The notes under the pieces are model-generated. The model saw nothing but the letters and a program-made list of their open reading frames with translations, did no database searches and was not told the DNA's origin. Below, in pieces: positions 14,202-15,166 of a DNA stretch of 15,166 bases. The stretch covers positions 1-15,166 of the forward strand of contig JALVMZ010000236.1 in NCBI GenBank assembly GCA_027032655.1, in the 5' to 3' direction. The DNA is from Desulfobacteraceae bacterium (lineage in GTDB: Bacteria > Desulfobacterota > DSM-4660 > Desulfatiglandales > JALVMZ01). Position numbers and translations under genes: made by a program. The number at the start of each line of letters is the position of its first letter. Position 1 is the first letter of the stretch.

Positions 14202-15166
14202 ATGAAAGTAAGGCGTAAATCAAAGGTTATATATGTGGGTGATGTCCCAATTGGCGGGGATAATCCTGTTGTGGTTCAGTCCATGACAAATACAGACACA
14301 AAGAATGTAAAAGAGACAGTCTCCCAGATAAGGAGGCTCCAGGATGCGGGATGTGAGATAGTAAGGGTAGCGGTGCCTGATGAAGAGTCATCAAAGGCAA
14401 TTTCATATATCAAAGAGCAGGTAGAGATCCCCATTATTGCAGATATCCACTTTGACCATAGACTGGCAATTGGTTCCATTAAGGCGGGGGCAGATGGTAT
14501 AAGAATAAATCCAGGTAATATTGGAGGTAGAAGGGCCATTGAGAAGATTATCCAAGAGGCAAATAAAAATAGTGTTGCCATAAGGGTGGGTGTAAATGCT
14601 GGCTCAATATCAAAGAGGATAAGGGATAAATATGGTCATCCTGTGCCTGAAGCGCTGGTTGAAAGTGCCCTTGAATATATAAGACTATTCGAAGAGATGG
14701 ATTTTTTTAATTTAAAGATATCTGTTAAATCATCAAATGTGTTGGACACAATAGATGCATATAAACAGCTCTCCACTAAAACAGACTATCCTTTCCATAT
14801 TGGAGTCACAGAGGCAGGGACTCTTTTATCCGGGACGGTCAAAAACAGTATTGGTGTGGGTATCCTTCTCTATATGGGTATTGGAGATACCATTCGTATT
14901 TCCATTACTGGAGATCCGGTTAAAGAGGTGAAGGTGGCTTATGAGATACTCAGAGCCCTGGGAATCAGACAGAGAGGTCCGGAGATTATCTCCTGTCCCA
15001 CATGCGGGAGATGTGAGATAGATCTATCTGCACTTGTTGAAAAGGTGGAGCAATCCATAGGAGATATCCCCCAGAGCCCCAAGGTGGCCATAATGGGATG
15101 TGTGGTAAATGGCCCCGGTGAGGCAAAGGAGGCTGATGTTGGGATTGCTGGAGGTAGAGGCAAAGG
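14202..15166 (+). CDS. ispG: 4-hydroxy-3-methylbut-2-en-1-yl diphosphate synthase (IspG/GcpE), partial
   Basis: The first 321 residues of IspG; roughly the last 35-45 lie past the window edge. IspG converts MEcPP to HMBPP in the methylerythritol phosphate route to isoprenoids, using a [4Fe-4S] cluster. The TIM-barrel part starts with IGGDNPVVVQSMTNTDT (18-34) and contains ADIHFDH (80-86) and the INPGNIGG segment (102-109). The cluster ligands are Cys265 and Cys268 in CPTCGR, Cys300 in MGCVVNGPGE, and Glu307. These sit exactly five residues before E. coli Cys270, Cys273, Cys305 and Glu312. This is the short bacterial form without the extra inserted domain. No Shine-Dalgarno sequence is visible before the ATG; an alternative start is unlikely because the N-terminal MKVRRKSK lead is typical. 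It is divergent from the aminotransferase. Confidence 0.97.
   Translation, partial: MKVRRKSKVIYVGDVPIGGDNPVVVQSMTNTDTKNVKETVSQIRRLQDAGCEIVRVAVPDEESSKAISYIKEQVEIPIIADIHFDHRLAIGSIKAGADGIRINPGNIGGRRAIEKIIQEANKNSVAIRVGVNAGSISKRIRDKYGHPVPEALVESALEYIRLFEEMDFFNLKISVKSSNVLDTIDAYKQLSTKTDYPFHIGVTEAGTLLSGTVKNSIGVGILLYMGIGDTIRISITGDPVKEVKVAYEILRALGIRQRGPEIISCPTCGRCEIDLSALVEKVEQSIGDIPQSPKVAIMGCVVNGPGEAKEADVGIAGGRGK

Noticed and set aside
14276..14581. Minus-strand frames inside ispG (this one and 14939-15163)
   Set aside because: Antisense shadows of the conserved IspG coding sequence, with no family features.
1..15166. Mobile elements, CRISPR arrays, phage or defence genes
   Set aside because: No transposase, integrase, direct-repeat array or defence-type protein was found; the window is conserved core chromosome.

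Overview
The window is a chromosomal housekeeping region from a low-to-moderate GC bacterium. Its best match is a Desulfobacterota (former Deltaproteobacteria) or Nitrospirota-like anaerobe. The reasons are the order rimP-nusA-ylxR-infB-ylxP-rbfA-truB-rpsO-pnp followed by an M16 peptidase and dut, the NIL-domain ferredoxin, and bacterial-type IspG. The lineage is inferred from gene order and protein character, not from a search.

Layout: from about 12360 down to 1, everything lies on the minus strand and is tightly packed, with gaps of 0-32 bp or short overlaps. It reads as one long transcription unit: a promoter (12333-12360), tRNA-Gly(CCC), a 184-nt structured leader ending in an intrinsic terminator, rimP, nusA, ylxR, infB, ylxP, rbfA, truB, rpsO, pnp, an M16 zinc peptidase, dut, an MBL-fold nuclease-like protein, a small 11-cysteine zinc-ribbon protein, and the N-terminal part of an M48 lipoprotein metalloprotease cut by the window edge. 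No terminator was seen inside this run. The core genes cover ribosome maturation (RimP, RbfA), transcription elongation/termination (NusA), translation initiation (IF2), tRNA modification (TruB), a ribosomal protein (S15) and RNA decay (PNPase). The tail adds protein quality control, nucleotide hygiene and probable DNA repair.

From 14032 down to 12418, also on the minus strand, lie a class I/II PLP aminotransferase and a NIL-domain 2x[4Fe-4S] ferredoxin. A 169-bp intergenic region separates them from the divergent plus-strand ispG (14202 to the window end, C-terminus cut).

The most interesting element is the leader between the tRNA and rimP. Its segments can form mutually exclusive RNA structures: a terminator hairpin abutting the rimP start codon, a 12-bp antiterminator helix that would destroy it, and two upstream hairpins that would block the antiterminator. 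This looks like a transcription attenuator controlling nusA-infB. It is analogous in position to the E. coli metY-rimP-nusA arrangement, but with a glycine tRNA. No mobile element, CRISPR array, prophage or defence system was seen.
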